Source of the DNA: Armillaria gallica
Taxonomy: Eukaryota; Basidiomycota; Agaricomycetes; Agaricales; Physalacriaceae
Assembly: GCA_037576215.1 (NCBI GenBank)
Contig: JBANDB010000014.1
Location: 1,798,001 to 1,862,000, forward strand
DNA: 64,000 nt
Direction of reading: 5' to 3'
How positions within the stretch are numbered: position 1 is the stretch's first letter; each line of letters starts with the position of its first letter. Below the pieces are notes generated by a model that was not told where the DNA came from, did no database searches, and worked only from the letters and a program-made list of their open reading frames with translations. Below are positions 31,116-42,640 of this stretch, in pieces. The position numbers and the translations under genes are program-made.

Positions 31116-31241
31116 ATGGTGTCCAGAAAGCTGATGGGTGTGTGGGCCTGTCTCGACGTCTGTCTTCTTGCAGCCAGCGCCATCTCGCTCACACTCTCCC
31201 TTGTATGGCGGGCACCCAACATTCTGATGAACATGGTTCTC
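31116..31241 (+). pseudogene. Tetraspanin copy b, exon 1 (severed)
   Basis: Nearly identical to exon 1 of the intact gene at 4230: MVSRKLMGVWACLDVCLLAA, then ISLTLSLVWRAPNILM and NMVLS. The upstream leader (30738-31115, with TATAAA near 30788) is also duplicated. Homology ends at 31241 where the Crypton begins; exon 2 lies 14 kb away at 45317. Confidence 0.85.
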
Positions 31242-31616
31242 AGCGGGATTCCTGGTGACCGATCGCTCTGTCACTGGCTCAGGTCGCCTCGGTGCCGGTG
31301 ATCCGATTTCAAACTCTGACGACGCGTCATCGCCCTTGCTCTTGCTGGCGTGGTCACTGATCTCGCGAGTGGCTCGTCCCCCGCCGTCCTCACTCGTCAC
31401 CGATGCCTGGGCAGGGGTGGGTCACCATCCTGGGGGTGTGTGACTCGTCATGCTCACGGCTCTCTCTTCTCTCGGGCTTTCTCGGGGCCGGGCCCTAGTG
31501 TCTCAGCTTTGTCTCTCTTTCTTTCTTTCACCCTCTCTCTTGCTCTTGGACGAGTGCATGTGCACAATTTTTTTTTTGTCGCCTTCCCAGCAGCAACAAG
31601 CTACAAGACAAGACAA

Positions 31617-32353
31617 ATGAGCAAGCCGGGAGGAGGATGGGAAGGTCATGATGCCGGGGTGAATGGGGAGCTTCTGAGGGAGGTTTTGCAGGACTTGGAA
31701 GGACCGGTGGTAGGCAGTGGCACGTCGAGGTGAGTCAAATTTAGCATGGAGAGCATACGGCGAGCTAACGGGGACACCTGCATCCCCACAACAGTAGCGG
31801 TTCGCCGCTAGTCATCTCTTCTGAGGCTATCGCTGACCACCCCTTCCTTGCCGCGTTCACCACCACTCCACATGCTGATCCTCCACCGATGCCCTTACAC
31901 ACCCTTCCTGGCGCATTCAGGTGTGTTTCCTGCCACGAGCCACTCTGTGTTGACCCCGTTCTCGCCTACTGCAATGACAATGACGATGAGCCCAGGGAAT
32001 TCAGCAAGATCTGGGCCCTCACTGAATGTGGGCACCTGCTTGACAGCGCCTGCATATCTGCCTACCTCTGTCACCCCAAACGAGTCGTGAGGAGTCTGAT
32101 CCCTCCCTCCAAATGGCTCTGGGACCATACTCATGCTGAGCGCCTGTCCCCCTCTGCGATGGTGTTTTTGTGTCCGGTCCCATCTTGCAACATGACCTTC
32201 CGCACGATCCAAGTGGGAATGGCCACCAAGCCTCACTGGACCTTCAGCAGAGATGCCAGTGGTCAATGGCCTCTGCTTATGCCCTACAGCCACTACTGGT
32301 GTGATCCACGGGGCTATGCTACTCTGGAAGACTTGGATTGTGCTGGAGTGTGA
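31617..32353 (+). CDS. RING-type zinc-finger protein carried with the Crypton
   Basis: Two exons. Exon 1 begins MSKPGGGWEGHDAGVNGELL and ends at GTGAGT (31731). Exon 2 starts after CAACAG at about 31795 and continues in phase through SGSPLVISSEAIADHPFL to a stop at 32351-32353. It has a RING-like pattern: CVSCHEPLC, LTECGHLLDSACISAYLC and CPVPSC. RING proteins are usually E3 ubiquitin ligases. About 230 residues, with no disabling change. It lies inside the inserted DNA and ends near the recombinase gene end, so it is probably part of the element. Its function there is unknown. Confidence 0.65.
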
Positions 32354-33873
32354 TTTGATGTCACGGTCTGTGGATGGGAGGATCCGATGCAATGGCGGTT
32401 TCAGAAGATGGTACCATTGATGAAGGAGTACTCATAGGGCACCGTTGTGTAGTTGTAGCTTAGCACCATCTGTTGTAATATTGTACATATGTAATAACTT
32501 TTTTTTGGACTTCATCCTGTTTGCTCCCTTCCCAGGCTGGCCCCAGGCCTTCACCAACACCAACCTTAAGAACATGACTGTCTTTGCTTCTTGCGGACAC
32601 GAGGATCTGCAGCCAACTTTCTTTTACGGTTGCTCTCTGTTTGTTCTGAGCCGAGGGTGAGTGAGAGGATGTACAAAAATATCAACTTGAACAAACCTGC
32701 TGATGAGTTCTCCTCATTCTCGACCATAACCGTAACACTTCTGTCCATTGCCTGCTGTTCCCGCAATATCTTGACTTCTTTGCACAGAGTGTTCAATCTC
32801 TTTGGCCACTTTGGGTCTGGCTTTAGGTGCATTTCCTCAAGCTCTGCAATGACTTCTTGAGATGTTATTTTGCACTTGCTGATTTCATGCTGGATCCACT
32901 CAGGTATTTCATGATAACGCTGCCAGGTCTTCAGGGTGGACTAAAGAGAAGATACTGTTAGTGTGGCATCCTATCCTACAGGAATGAATGAGAAGCACAC
33001 CTTGCTTATATTTCTCCACCGGTGACTAAAGCACTCTTCGACCACACGAATGGGAGGCTTCAACATTGCCTGTCCATTTTTGTCTGTTTCCTCCTCTTCA
33101 ATATCGTACAAGGTTCAGAGGGACTGGAGGTCAAACTGGTCAAGGGTCTTTGATGGCTTGTATAGATCCCATAGCATCTGAGGCTGCTGGACATGAGAAA
33201 AAATCTCAGTCCAGGTCGCATTGTGTTGTCCGAGGATTGGAGGGACAACATGTACTGGCTGGTCTGATGAGAATGAAGAAATGAGAATATCAGTGTTTTG
33301 TTTAAACTGTTAAGCCATTTGTCACTCACTTGGCTTATGAAATGCATTTACAGGTGGTAAAAGCAAATCAATCCGTCTTGATACAGGTGCAGAGAATATA
33401 TCTGAGTCATCCGACATTGTCACAGGAGGACTTGAGGGGTGCAGCAACTGTAGCTTTTTGACTGGAGATGAGTGAGTTGGAGTTTCAGCATCTACCAATA
33501 CCAGTGGTGATTTGACTTTGAATATGCATTAGAAAGACTTATAGATGAAAGAGATTACATCAATGACATACCAGAGCTGGTGGAGGCATGGTATACCTCA
33601 TTTGAAAATCCCTTTTGAGGAGAAAACATTGCCAGTCGGTGCTGAAGCATTGTATTCATAGCATCGAGTTTTGAATTTTGGTCAGCTTGGCTTGTACGCA
33701 ACTGTTCCATAGCTTGGCATATGATATTGTCTTGTAGGTGCCCAAGATTCACAGGTGCCCCTGCTTCTGCTTGTATAGAAGCTAGATCAGCAGGAAATTT
33801 GTCTGACATCCATGCACAGACATCAGGCCGGTCCAAAGCTGGTAATCGAAAGATGGCAGAGTTTGGAAGATGC

Positions 33874-34399
33874 TGTTAGGGACGTGCCAAATAGACAAAG
33901 ATAACTCGCACGAGCGGAGGTCCGCGGAGTGCATGGGCTTTGGCGAGGCTATTAGCAACGTCACCCTTGAGCTGAAGCCCTAAGATTGGATTGCGGAGCG
34001 GAGTCCACGGAGAGTGAAGGTTTGGATAGAGAGTAAGGATAGTCCAACGGAGCGGAGGCTGCGGACTTGGAGAGCGATAGATTAGACTTGGAGTCAGAGA
34101 GAGATTTGGCTAAACCAAGTTGATATTCGAACTGAGTATCTACAAGTATTTCTACGGTATATATATGAGTAGGTAAATCCGAGTCGGAGTCCGATGGACT
34201 CCGGCAGTGGTCTGTTCGCTATTGAATTCGGGTTCTAGAGTTAATATGTGAAATAGTAAAATGAAATGATAAATGAAATATCAAATGGAACAGTAATGGT
34301 CAGCGGTCAGAGGCCACGGAGTCCGATAGTGAGGAATGCTAGAGTTACAATTGAAGTTGGAATGGGTGTGAAGCGGAGGCCGGCGGCATGCGCGTAACA
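33874..34399 (-). repeat. 3' LTR of Ty3-C
   Basis: 526 bp, TGTTAGGG...CGCGTAACA. It differs from the other LTR by 16 transitions, 13 of them at CpG, by eye. Confidence 0.95.
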
Positions 34400-34592
34400 G
34401 TATCCCCCCCTTAGCGTTCTTGCCCTCAAGAGCACTGATCCCGATGGCCGATCAATATGGTATGCCTGACAGAATTTTGAGCATGGGAATTTCGTCACTT
34501 AACTTCAAACTTCCACCATCTCCACTACTTTCAGAATTTCTTTCTCCTCACCATTCATTATGTCGCCACCAATCGAATACTGACTCTCCGTA

Positions 34593-36366
34593 ATGCCTGA
34601 GCCGTATGAGTCGGCCCCGACTCCTGAGGACATTACAATTGAGGAGATCAAAGCTCGGGCCGCTGCGGAGGAAAATTATGCGGAGGCCATAGCGAAACAT
34701 GCTGCTTGGAAGGAGGCCAAGGCGGCTGCGGAGCGGGAGGAAAAATCGAGGTTGGGTCGTGAGGCACGGGCTGCGAAAGTTGAGGCCTTGAAACAGAAGG
34801 CTGAGGAGAAGAGGAGGGCAGAGGAGCAGAGAAGGAGGAGGAGCGTAAGGCGGAGGAGAAGCAACAGGAGGAGGAGCGGCTCCATTTGTTGAAGGAGCAA
34901 GAGGATGCCGCAGAGGAGAAAAGGTTGGCTGATTTGAAGGCCAAGGAGGATGAGGAGGCCGCGGAGAAGAAGAGGAAGGATAACTTAAAGAAAAAGGAGA
35001 AAAAGGATGCTGCGAAGAAACTGAGGAAGGAGCAAAAGAGAAAGGAGAGGGTGGAAAAGGCAGCAGAGTCCGTTAGGCTCCCAGATGCTGCAGAGTTGAT
35101 AAGGGAGGAGAAGGGGACCGATGGGGACAGTGAAGGGGAGTTGTCGGAGGCTTCGAAAGCACAAGCCCGTCAATACCTGAAGGAAAAACGCGAAGGAAAG
35201 CGGAGGGCGACGGAGCCCAGGGCGTCTCCTACGGAGGGGAGGAAGAGGAAGCGGATGACGAAGTCTGCAAGTGTAGTGGAGAGCGGGGAGGAGGGGGTGG
35301 CGAGTTCCAGTAAGAGGGTGAAGTTGGATGTTGCAGGACCCGTGGAGGGAGAGGACGAATTTTTGGGCAACAGTGAGTATTTCTTCCGCCGGCTTATCAG
35401 TTGTTGACTTTGGTTTCAGAACACTGTATGCGGTGTCATCTGGATGGCTCCAGATGTTTCGCAAAACCGGCCTCCGAGAAGTCAAGCCAAGGACAGACTT
35501 GCTCGCGCTGCAAGATCAAGAAGTCTGCTTGCTCTTTTAACAAAGGAACTCCCTCCTCGCTTGTCATCAGCTCCGAGGAAATTTCTGAGGTTCTCCAAAA
35601 CTTGGTGGCTACAGTGACTGTACTGGCTGGAAAAGTCGACAGTCTCACAGGCGAAGTCGCTTCCCTTCGGAGCCGCATTGGGGATTTATGCGATGATTAC
35701 CGTACCAAGGATCTTGAGTCCCCTTCCGATTTCTTGTCAGATTCCGAACCGGAGGAGTGGAAGGCGTCTTGCGCAGAGTTGCATGATTTGGAAGGGGTGA
35801 ATAGCGAGGCACTCCGGCGGGTGATGGGATTCCGGCTGGACCGTGACATTGTGCAGCTGAGGCAAGGGGGTCTGTTGGAACCCGAGAAGGTCAATCCCCA
35901 GGATCTGTACGAGATTGCCAATCGACAGTTCTGGTATGGCACCGGCGGCCCGGAGATGATTGAGACCATGAAGGTGCGACGCGAACTGTTCCAAGCCACA
36001 AGGAACGAGTTCTACAAGTTGGGAGGCCGCCGGTCCGAATGGCAGTTTTGGAAGGGCTACCTTCGTAAGCACAACTGCAATGATTTCCTGGTGGAGGACT
36101 CGGATCCGGAGGAGGAGGTTATGGATGGCAAGGTTCGGAAGTCGCGGAAGCCGTACGGGAAGGACTTGGGCATCCCGGCGTTGGATGGCCTGTTTGTATT
36201 GGATGGTGATTCCACAGGGGCGACAACAAGTGAAGGCGATGGAGATGAAAGTGGTGAGAGTGAGGAAGGATCCGAGTCCGCGGAGGGTGACGGAAATGCA
36301 CCGGCAGGGGGTACTGAGGATGTGGAGATGGGAGAAGTCACAGATGTGGGAGCTGTGGACACCTAG
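34593..36366 (+). CDS. Antisense gene of Ty3-C: coiled coil, Zn2Cys6 cluster, acidic tail
   Basis: Runs opposite to gag-pol between pol and the LTR. The first part is a long charged coiled coil (AEEKRLADLKAKEDEEAAEK). An intron at 35373-35419 (GTGAGT...TTTCAG) joins it in phase to a second exon. That exon carries C-x2-C-x6-C-x14-C-x2-C-x6-C (35425-35532, HCMRCHLDGSRC and CSRCKIKKSAC), the exact spacing of fungal Zn2Cys6 DNA-binding clusters. A second coiled coil (VTVLAGKVDSLTGEVASLRS) and an acidic C-terminus (GDGDESGESEEGSESAEGD) follow. There is one frame change near 34830-34850 in a purine-rich run (slippage or sequence error). The layout resembles a transcription factor, which is an inference. 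Confidence 0.65.
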
Positions 36367-36673
36367 CTTCTTCCTCTTGTTGCTGTTCTTCTTGGACAAG
36401 TTCTTTTACACGTATTTTGTATGTTTTGTATTTGGCTTTTTTGAATGCATCTGGGGCCCATGGGGTCCCAATTCTTGTTGACTTGTAATAAAGTGGGAGA
36501 TGAGAAGACTATTTTCAATAGAAAGCAGGAAATGAATATGAAATACAGCGTACAGATTCTGCTGGAGGCCGGTCCCGTTTAGGAAATGAATTTGCAATAG
36601 GTTTTGTGGATTCTATTTGAAATGGAAATGGTCGGAGCCGACGGAGAGCGATAATATTACAGGTGAGGGGAAG

Positions 36674-39600
36674 CTAGATGGTGGATTTTCGGAGGGTGAC
36701 TTTGGCTAATGGTCCTGGTTTGTCTGGATAGCGACGGTGGAAATCTTCAATGAATTCATCCGCGGAGAATTTGGTAGCCAGTAACCAAGCAAATTCCTCG
36801 TCGGTGCCTTCATAACCTAACCATTGAATCCTGTAGAGAAGAGGGCACTGGAACCGGCGGTCAATCTTGGAGTCAAGGATCTGAGCGATTTCGTACTGCT
36901 CTTCACCATCGACTTCCACTGGAGGCGGCGGAGGCTGAGTGCGATTAGGGATAGTGTTTTCTTCTACAGGTTCCAGTTGTGATACATGGAACACAGAGTG
37001 AATGGCACAGAGGTCCGACAGAAGTTTGAGGTTGAAGGAATGGGAGCCTGGTTGAGCTATGATTTCAAATGGGCCAAGGAATTTTTCTGCGAATTTCGCA
37101 GTAGGGTGAGTAGTCTTGATATGCTTGGAGCTAAGATAGACTTTGTCACCTACTTTGAAAGGAGGAGCCGGATTCCAGCACTTGTCCGCTTGGATCTTGT
37201 AGCGAGACTGCGCCTGGGTGATTTCATCGTGTAGGAATTGGTGTAGTTCATCGAGGTTGACTACAAAGTCACGGGCCCGAGCGGAGGCGATATCATGTTC
37301 AGGGTGAACAGTGATATTGGGATGGTAGCCTTTGTTGGCAAAGAATGGAGAGATTCCAGTGGAGGCGTTCGGAGCATTGTTGTATGCAAACTCTGCAATG
37401 GGTAGTAGTAAATCCCAGTTGTCCTGTTGATAAAAACAATAAATGTGGATGTACTGTTCCAAGGTTTGGTTTGCATGTTCCGTTTGTCCGTTGGCCTCCG
37501 GATGATATCCGGAAGTGAAGTGAAGTTCCATGTCAAGGGCTTTGGCAAGGGCGCACGTGAATTGGGAGACAAATTCGGAGCCGCGGTCAGAGGTGATGTG
37601 GTTAGGGACGCCATGTTTAGAGAAAATGTGTATGACAAATAACCGGGCAAGTTCTTCAGAATTAATGGTATCGTGTGTAGGGATAAAGATGGCTTGCTTG
37701 CTTGCGCGGTCGATTACTACAAGGATAGCAGTGAATCCGTTGGAATCCGGTAACTGTTCGATGAAATCCATTGAAATGGAATCCCACAGACGTTCTGAAA
37801 CTGGCAAGGGTTTAAGTAAACCATAAGGGCGATGTCTAGGTGTCTTGTTGCAACCGCAAACCATACAAGATTTGACGTAGTGGCGAACATATTCATGCAT
37901 CTGTGGCCAGGTATAGTTCCGTCGGACTAATTCCAAGGTCCGATTTTGACCAAAATGACCTGCCAAGATGTGATCGTGATTATTCTGTAGGACACGGAGA
38001 TGGAGATCCTCGGAGTCCGGGACATAGATGCGATTATCAAGATGGAGGATGTCTGATTCATCTACGGACCACCGAGAGGGGAAAGTAGGAGTGGAGGATT
38101 GGGCCTGACGGAAACCGTCGGAGGCCGCGGAGTCGGATGATTGTGCTTGCTTTATGTCTAAATGAAGCTTGTCAATATCCATTATAGCACTAGCATGGAG
38201 GGTAGGGCCTTTGAGGAAAGTAGCGCAGAGAGACGCGGAGAATTGTTCTTGAGTGAATACAGGGCGGAAATTGTGAGGGTTGACTGCTGCATATTGACTA
38301 TCCCCCTCTTTTGGATAGACATCCCATCATCTAGTGAGTGCGTCCGGTTTTCCTCCGAGTTTCCCTGGTCGGAAGCGGATTACTAGGTTGAATTGGGATA
38401 GGTATTCAGACCACCGGACTTGGCGCCAGGTAAGAATCTTGGTGGTAGAAAAATATTCAAGATTCTTGTGGTCCGTTACAACATCGATCAGATCCGTGGA
38501 GCCTTCAAGGTAGTGACGCCAGTATTTAAAGGCTTCAAAGATAGCTAGAAGCTCTTTATCATGGGTGTCGTAGTTGAGTTCGGCGTTGTGGAGGCTCCGG
38601 GATAGGAAAGCGATAGGGTGGATTTCGCCATCGTCAAGGTAGATAGAGAGGATAGCAGCAATGGCGTAGTCGGAGGCGTCGGTCTCCACGACTAATTGCC
38701 GGTCAGGAACCCAATGGGTAAGGATAGGAGCGTGAGTGAAGGCTTGCTTTAGTTCATTGAAAGCGGCCATGCACTTGTCGTTGAATTTCCACGGAGTTCC
38801 TTTGCATGTGAGGCGAGTTAAAGGGATAACGATGTCACTGTACTCGTGGATGAAACAGCAGTAGAAATTGGCAAAGCCAAGGAAGGATTGGATGTCCTTA
38901 ACTTTCCGCAGAACCGGCCAATCTAAAATGGCCTTGACCTTGTCTTCGGACATGCGGAGGCCCTCTGGTGAGAGAATGTAGCCTAGATATTCCACAGAAT
39001 CCTGGTGAAACTCGCATTTGGATCCTTTGCAGTAGAGCCCGTTTGCTCTTAATCCGCGTAGGACCTCGCGTACGTGTTGCCGGTGCTCCGCAGGGTCATT
39101 GGAGTAGATGAGGATGTCGTCGAGGTATACGACTACGGAAACATCAAGCATGTCAGCAAAAATGTCGTTCACAAAGCATTGGAACGCTGCGGGAGCATTG
39201 GTGAGCCCAAAAGGCATGACACGCCATTCGAAGGAGCCGTAACGGGTCCGGAAGGCTGTTTTCCATTCATCACCTTCAGCTATGCGTACGAGATGATAAG
39301 CATGTCAGAGATCAAGTTTGGTATAGATGCGAGCAGAGCGCGTGGAGTCGAGGAGGTCGGAAATGAGTGGAAGGGGATAACGGTCTTTCTTGGATATCTT
39401 GTTTAAGCCATGGAAATCGACACAAAGACAGAGTTCTCCAGTCTTTTTCTTGACAAAAAGCACAGGAGCTCTGTGGGGAGAACGTGAGGGTGTGATGAAT
39501 CCACTACGGAGATTATCGTCAATAAACTCATGTAAAGCTTTGAGCTCGGACTCTGAGAGGGAGTAAATTGGCCCAAGCGGAGGAGATGTTCCTTCCTCAA

Positions 39601-40495
39601 TATTGATTTTGAGGTCGTACGGTCTGTGCTCGGGGAGATTCTCGGAGAGCGAGTCACTGAAAACATCAGCAAAGTCGTGATATTCTGCTGGTACATCTGT
39701 CATATCTGGCGGGGCCGTAGAACTGGCCATTCCGCTGATGCTAGGTGCAGAAGGTTGGAGGGTGTATTGTTGAGCTCCATCTTCAGCACATGCTCGAACA
39801 AAAGCAGCCGCGGAGATGATAGATATCTTGGGGGTAACTGATGCAGAAAAGGAAGGGATGGTAGGGTAGGAATAGATGGGTTCGTATGGCGGCGGAGTCC
39901 GTCGGGATCTCGGAATTGGCTTGGGGGCCAGGTTAGAATTAGGAATAGGAGTTGGACGAGGAATGTCCGCACGGTTAGATGCAGTTGCATCGGATGCCAC
40001 GGAAGCGCTTGCAGGGGAAGAAACACCTGGTAATGGTGAACGGAAAGTGATACTGTGCTTTACCCAGTCAATCAACGGATTGCAGCGGGAAAGCCAGTTG
40101 TATCCCAGAACAACGTTACAGGATGAATCTAGACAAGTGACATAGAAGTCGATAGAGATGATGTCTCCAGAAGGGAAACGGACTGGAAGGGTAATGGATT
40201 GAGAAATGTGAGATCCGGCAGAGCCGTCAAGGAGCCGAAGTTGAACGGGAGGGATAGGTCTGGTAGGAAGGTTGTGATCCTCAACGTATTTGGAGTCGAC
40301 AAAACAGTGGCTAGAACCAGAGTCAACCAAGGCAAGAAAACGAAGGATAGTAATGATTGGAGAGTCATCGGACTCCGTACCGGAGCCGACTTCAGAAGAG
40401 AGTGATACGGTTAGTGAATGGTTGGAAAGAGCGGTGGCGTTGAGGGTGACAACCTCCAATGTGCGATTACAGTCAACGCAACCCTGATCTCGCAC
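36674..40495 (-). pseudogene. Ty3-C Pol with two in-frame TGA codons
   Basis: One continuous frame, -1 relative to gag. In order: protease (FLALVDSGSSHCFVDSKYVE), RT (VLFVKKKTGELCLCVDFHGL, VVYLDDILIYS), RNase H (VVETDASDYAIAAILS, YDTHDKELLAI), integrase (GCNKTPRHRPY, ISMDFIEQLPDSNG, ITSDRGSEFVSQF, EANGQTEHANQTL), and chromodomain (YEIAQILDSKIDRRFQCPLL, IQWLGYEGTDEEFAWL). TGA codons at 39305-39307 (in LDL-stop-HAYHLVRI, where the family has Arg) and 38327-38329 (after PDALTR, where Arg is usual) break it. Otherwise it is uninterrupted. Confidence 0.9.
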
Positions 40496-40515
40496 GGAGG
40501 ATACAGGGCTGCCCT

Positions 40516-42072
40516 CTAGTTTTCCAACTCCGTCGGAGCCGGATCCTCAGAGGCAGGAGCGGGTTCTTCAACTTCCACAGCATGGCCCTTAGCGGAGGCC
40601 ACGGCTTTGCGTTTGTTGCAGTCCTCGGTCTTGTGCTTGCTTCCACAGAACATACAGAGATTGTTCTTTCAGCGGCGGTCCTTTTCTTCTTGAGTAAGAC
40701 GGCCGTCTTTACCTAGCTTATCAGCATAGGGCTTTGGGTTGGAAGCAGATCCCGAGGAGTTGGAATCAGAAGACTTCGGAGTCGATCTGGAAGCCAAAGA
40801 GCTGGCGTTGGAATTGGAGCCCTTGGATTTAGGGTTGTTGGAATATGAACCAGAGGACTTGTTTTCCCGGTTTTCATGGGATATCTCGGTCCTCCGAGTC
40901 CAGTAGCGGGCGTCAAGTTCTTGGGCTAGGAAGCGCATGTCATGGAGATTGTTAGGCTTCCCGTGGTGAGCCATATCATCCTTGATGCGGGTGCAAAGTC
41001 CGCGGTAGAAAGCATGGCAGAGGGAATTGTCGCCATAACCAACTTGGGATGCGTATTGGTTGAACTGAACCATATACTTCATGATTCGGTCTCCGTCATG
41101 CACCCGGAGATGTTCCAGGGCATCCTCAGCATCTCCGATGGCATCAAAGGGGCCAAAATTTGTTCGGAGTTCGTCAAGGAAGGTGGCGTAAGAGTATTGC
41201 CATGCTGGCAGATTCCGCGGATTGGGACGGAGGATGTCTGGTTCAAACCAGTCAAGAGCGGTGCCGGAAAGAAAGGAGATGGCATAGTTGACTTTACTGG
41301 CATCCGCCGCAAAAGCAGTGGGTCTGTCATTAAAGTTCAACTGAAGGGAGACAATGAAAGCCTTAAGCTTCCGCGGGTCGGAGCCGTCAAATGTATCAGG
41401 TTCTTTGACCTTGGTACGGATGTTGTTGGGTCGAAGATTGTTTAGCGAAGTGGAAACCCCGCGCAACAGGTTCATGAATTCTCATAAGAATTCTTGCTCG
41501 TTGGGAGTATTGTTGTTGGGCCTGCCCAGTCCTCCTGGTCCATTGGGACCTCCAGGACCTCCAGGACCACCAGGACCACCTGGTCCTCCTGGTCCATTGG
41601 GGCCGCCGGGGCCTCCGGGTCCATTCGGGCTACCTGGTTGGGAGTCAGATCCATCGTTACCCTGGTTGTGTCAGTTCGAAGGATGAGTGGGGGTATCGGT
41701 TTCGCCTCCAGAATCATCAGATCCCGTGGCGTCCGTTTGTTCCCCGTTGGAGGTGGGTTGAGGTGCTGGGGTGTGTGGATCCGGATTCTCCCGGTATCCG
41801 TCGAATATGCCTGTCCTTCGGTGACGTAGAAGGTCGTCAGGTGGCGGAGTACTGAAAGGGTTAGGAGAACTGTAGTTGTCAGATTGACGAGCGGTAAAAT
41901 TGGAGTGGCTGTAGGTTTCCCTACGGGATGGTTGTCCTCCGACGGAGGCCGATCTGAAAAGTTCCGGATTTTCCTTGGATGCAGATGCTGGTATGTTTTC
42001 CATGGAAAAGATTGGTGTTTTTTGTTTCGGGCCTTCGCCTGTCTCTGGAGGGTAAGTGTATGTGGTTGTCAT
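40516..42072 (-). pseudogene. Ty3-C Gag with three in-frame TGA codons
   Basis: A single frame from MTTTYTYPPETGEGPKQKTP to a TAG at 40516-40518. It has a Gly/Pro-rich linker (GPGGPGGP repeats, 41520-41640), a capsid-like region ([49 protein letters not shown]) and a CCHC knuckle (CMFCGSKHKTEDC). TGA codons at 41671-41673, 41482-41484 and 40669-40671 interrupt it; each is one CpG transition from CGA (Arg). Confidence 0.85.
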
Positions 42073-42101
42073 GATTTAGAAAAATTCAACTCAAGGGGTT
42101 G

Positions 42102-42112
42102 AGTTTGAATAT
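42102..42112 (-). promoter_or_regulatory. Ty3-C primer binding site candidate, self-priming type
   Basis: Plus strand AGTTTGAATAT, two bases inside the 5' LTR. The LTR carries RNA-sense AGTTCGAATAT (42374 to 42364, minus), starting 32 bases after a TATATATA box at 42406. Ten of eleven bases agree, and the one mismatch is a CpG-to-TpG change, the main kind of decay in this element. Confidence 0.55.
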
Positions 42113-42114
42113 AC

Positions 42115-42640
42115 TATTAGGGACGTGCCAAATAGACAAAGATAACTCACACGAGCGGAGGTCCGCGGAGTGCGTGGGCTTTGGCGAGGCTATTAGCAAC
42201 GTCACCCTTGAGCCGAAGCCCTAAGATTGGATTGCGGAGCGGAGTCCGCGGAGAGTGAAGGTTTGGATAGAGAGTAAGGATAGTCCAACGGAGCGGAGGC
42301 CGTGGACTTGGAGAGCGATAGATTAGACTTGGAGTCAGAGAGAGATTTGGCTAAACCAAGTTGATATTCGAACTGAGTATCTACAAGTATTTCTATGGTA
42401 TATATATGAGTAGGTAAATCCGAGTCGGAGTCCGATGGACTCCGGCGGTGGTCTGTTCACTACCGAATTCGGGTTCTAGAGTTAATATGTGAAATAGTAA
42501 AATGAAATGATAAATGAAATATCAAATAGAACAGTAATGGTCAGCGGTCGGAGGCCGCAGAGTCCGATAGTGAGGAATGCTAGAGTTACAATTGAAGTTG
42601 GAATGGGTGTGAAGCGGAGGCCGGCGGCATGCGCGTAACA
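42115..42640 (-). repeat. 5' LTR of Ty3-C
   Basis: 526 bp. The terminal TG of the plus strand is mutated to TA at 42115-42116; the other end is intact (GCGCGTAACA). Confidence 0.95.

Larger units (their letters stand above)
33874..42640 (-). mobile_element. Ty3/gypsy retrotransposon Ty3-C inside the Crypton
   Basis: LTRs 33874-34399 and 42115-42640, both 526 bp, with target duplicates GATGC at 33869-33873 and 42641-42645. On the minus strand it has gag (42072-40516) and pol (to 36674). Between pol and the left LTR it carries an antisense gene (+). Gag and pol are colinear apart from five TGA codons that all fit CGA-to-TGA change. The element is inserted in an exon of the Crypton recombinase gene. 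Confidence 0.95.

Noticed and set aside
41354..41686. Collagen-like Gly-Pro-Pro repeat ORF on the plus strand
   Set aside because: It is the complement of the Gly/Pro-rich linker of Ty3-C Gag, which is in frame with the capsid region on the minus strand.
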